Source: Daejeonella sp. JGW-45 (lineage in GTDB: Bacteria; Bacteroidota; Bacteroidia; Sphingobacteriales; Sphingobacteriaceae). Taken from it: a stretch of 64,000 nucleotides of DNA. Position 1 is the stretch's first letter. Each line of letters opens with the position of its first letter. The stretch covers positions 299,287 to 363,286 of the forward strand of contig NZ_JARKNC010000010.1 in NCBI RefSeq assembly GCF_029360805.1. Direction: 5' to 3'. Shown here in pieces: positions 63,073 through 64,000 of the stretch. Below the pieces are notes generated by a model. That model was not told where the DNA came from, ran no database searches, and saw only the letters and a program-made list of their open reading frames with translations. The translations under genes and the position numbers were made by a program.

Positions 63073-64000
63073 CTAAAACCCGTATGAGACTCCGATCCTG
63101 AATTCATTGGCGACTGCTTTCGGCTGAAGCGCCGGGCGGATTATGCCTGCTTGTTTCAGGTAAGATCCGGCTACCCGCAGCTGGTTGATAATTTCATATT
63201 TGACCTCGACAAGCATTTGCTTTTGGGTAGTTACACCGCCGTCGAGGAATGCGGGCTGGGGTTCGGCATAATATTGGTCTTCCAGGCTTCCGTCTTTGCC
63301 TTTCCGTGTGTAATTAAGCTGTATGCCTGTGCTTAAACGCGGTGCGGGATTGTAACGTATCCAGGCAGTCAGCCGGTCGGCGTTCTGGCCTATCCAGTCG
63401 CCAAGCGTATAGGTTTGATTTGTATAATTCTGTGCCGGGATCAGGTTCTGGTAAACAAAAGGATTTAGCCGGGTATATTCCAGTCCGAGGGTCAGGTAGG
63501 GGACGAAAACATCCGTAACCGATGCACCGAGGTTAAACCCGACCTGGTTGCGGCTCTTCGCCTTGTTAAAGACCTCCGACAAACGGATCTCGTCGATAAA
63601 AAGACTGCCATAAAGATGCGTGCGCGGAATATGGTTGCGTGAGCTTGCCTGTAAAAAGAACTGCCCGTTGGACCCGGAGTTTATTTTATACCTGCTGGCA
63701 TACTGGTCGTACGCTTTGAAGAACATAACGGGAATAAGATAACCTACATCCAGTTCGTCGCTGTAGATCATTGATTCACCTATGCTCAGTGCCAGGCCCT
63801 TAACGGGAAAGAAATTAAAGCTGTGGGTGGCCATGAACTTCGGGATATAAATTTCGCGCTGATCGCCATATATGGTATTGCCTTTCGGATAAGTTGCAGC
63901 GGAGTCGATAATTGCGGACTGCAGCCAGGAATGTGCATAATGAAAGCGGAACCACTTTAAAGGCTGGTAGTCGAGGCGTATAAAGGGGTAAGCAGGGGAC
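63073..64000 (-). CDS. Outer-membrane beta-barrel protein, 5' end outside window
   Basis: The reading frame is open from its stop at 63073 to the window edge, giving about 309 residues of the C-terminal part. An internal Met at 63834 is probably not the start, since the frame before it (PLKWFRFHYAHSWLQS) continues the same barrel-like pattern. Alternating aromatic strands (VGFNLGASVTDVFVPYLTLGLEYTRLNPFVYQNL, RLTAWIRYNPAPRLSTGIQLNYTRKG) and a last FRIGVSYGF ending in Phe mark an outer-membrane barrel, possibly of the Wzi/RemB group. It lies just upstream of the second export operon on the same strand. Confidence 0.75.
   Translation of the reverse strand, partial: SPAYPFIRLDYQPLKWFRFHYAHSWLQSAIIDSAATYPKGNTIYGDQREIYIPKFMATHSFNFFPVKGLALSIGESMIYSDELDVGYLIPVMFFKAYDQYASRYKINSGSNGQFFLQASSRNHIPRTHLYGSLFIDEIRLSEVFNKAKSRNQVGFNLGASVTDVFVPYLTLGLEYTRLNPFVYQNLIPAQNYTNQTYTLGDWIGQNADRLTAWIRYNPAPRLSTGIQLNYTRKGKDGSLEDQYYAEPQPAFLDGGVTTQKQMLVEVKYEIINQLRVAGSYLKQAGIIRPALQPKAVANEFRIGVSYGF

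Overview
The window reads as part of a Bacteroidota chromosome, most likely of the Sphingobacteriales/Pedobacter type. The grounds are Bacteroidota-style promoter cores (TAnnTTTG), a DUF6266-type protein, UpxY/NusG-like antitermination at the head of a polysaccharide operon, long multi-SLBB export proteins, Wzi-type barrels and short palindromic or purine-rich intergenic repeats. The genus is inference. No rRNA, tRNA, CRISPR array, IS element or replication origin was seen.

Layout. 1-330 is a repeat-rich stretch without a recognised gene. 331-2333 holds a DUF6266 protein, a CHAP/NlpC-like peptidoglycan hydrolase and a lipoprotein-like protein with a C-terminal membrane helix. 2422-8384 holds sugar genes: rmlA, a DUF218 protein, a GT2/PIG-V-like/methyltransferase trio, and on the minus strand an FdtA/FdtB pair for dTDP-3-amino-3,6-dideoxyhexose. 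8385-8883 is non-coding and ends in a promoter for an HTH regulator and a UpxY-like antiterminator (8908-9935). From 10152 to 49532 all genes lie on the plus strand, mostly with overlapping ends, which looks like one transcription unit of about 39 kb: gmd, SLBB exporter, Wzz, then sugar-nucleotide genes, flippase, glycosyltransferases, a polymerase candidate and a PglC/PglD/PglE-type initiation set. PglF follows with its own promoter (49670-51637), then two Wzi-like barrels around a lipoprotein (51656-55602). 55856-64000 is a second, smaller polysaccharide block, mostly on the minus strand: a second flippase, two glycosyltransferases, a second Wzz/SLBB pair and a truncated outer-membrane barrel.

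How the genes fit together. PglF, PglE, PglD and PglC would make UDP-diNAcBac and load the phosphosugar on undecaprenyl phosphate. TviB, TviC and AsnB would give N-acetylgalactosaminuronamide. TviB plus the Gfo/Idh enzyme, WbpE and WbpD would give a 2,3-diamino uronic acid, which WbpG/HisH/HisF can turn into an acetamidino sugar. Gmd gives GDP-4-keto-6-deoxymannose. Five GT-B enzymes, Wzx and a Wzy candidate assemble the repeat, and Wzz, SLBB and Wzi proteins export and anchor it. The glycan could be a capsule, an exopolysaccharide or an O-antigen.

The most interesting part is 18990-34106. It adds two modules that are not explained by common O-antigen chemistry: a mini fatty-acid module (KAS III, dedicated ACP, SDR reductase) paired with an LpxD-like N-acyltransferase, and a DRE-TIM aldolase/ATP-grasp/class I aminotransferase trio. 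Two atypical NodB-fold proteins and two extra DegT aminotransferases lie among them. I infer a heavily N-decorated amino sugar carrying a short 3-hydroxyacyl and perhaps a purpose-made amino-acid or hydroxy-acid amide.

GC content, sampled by eye, is roughly 45-60% in the first exporter gene and the right-hand block but about 33-38% in the central cassette, which suggests a mosaic, partly transferred locus.
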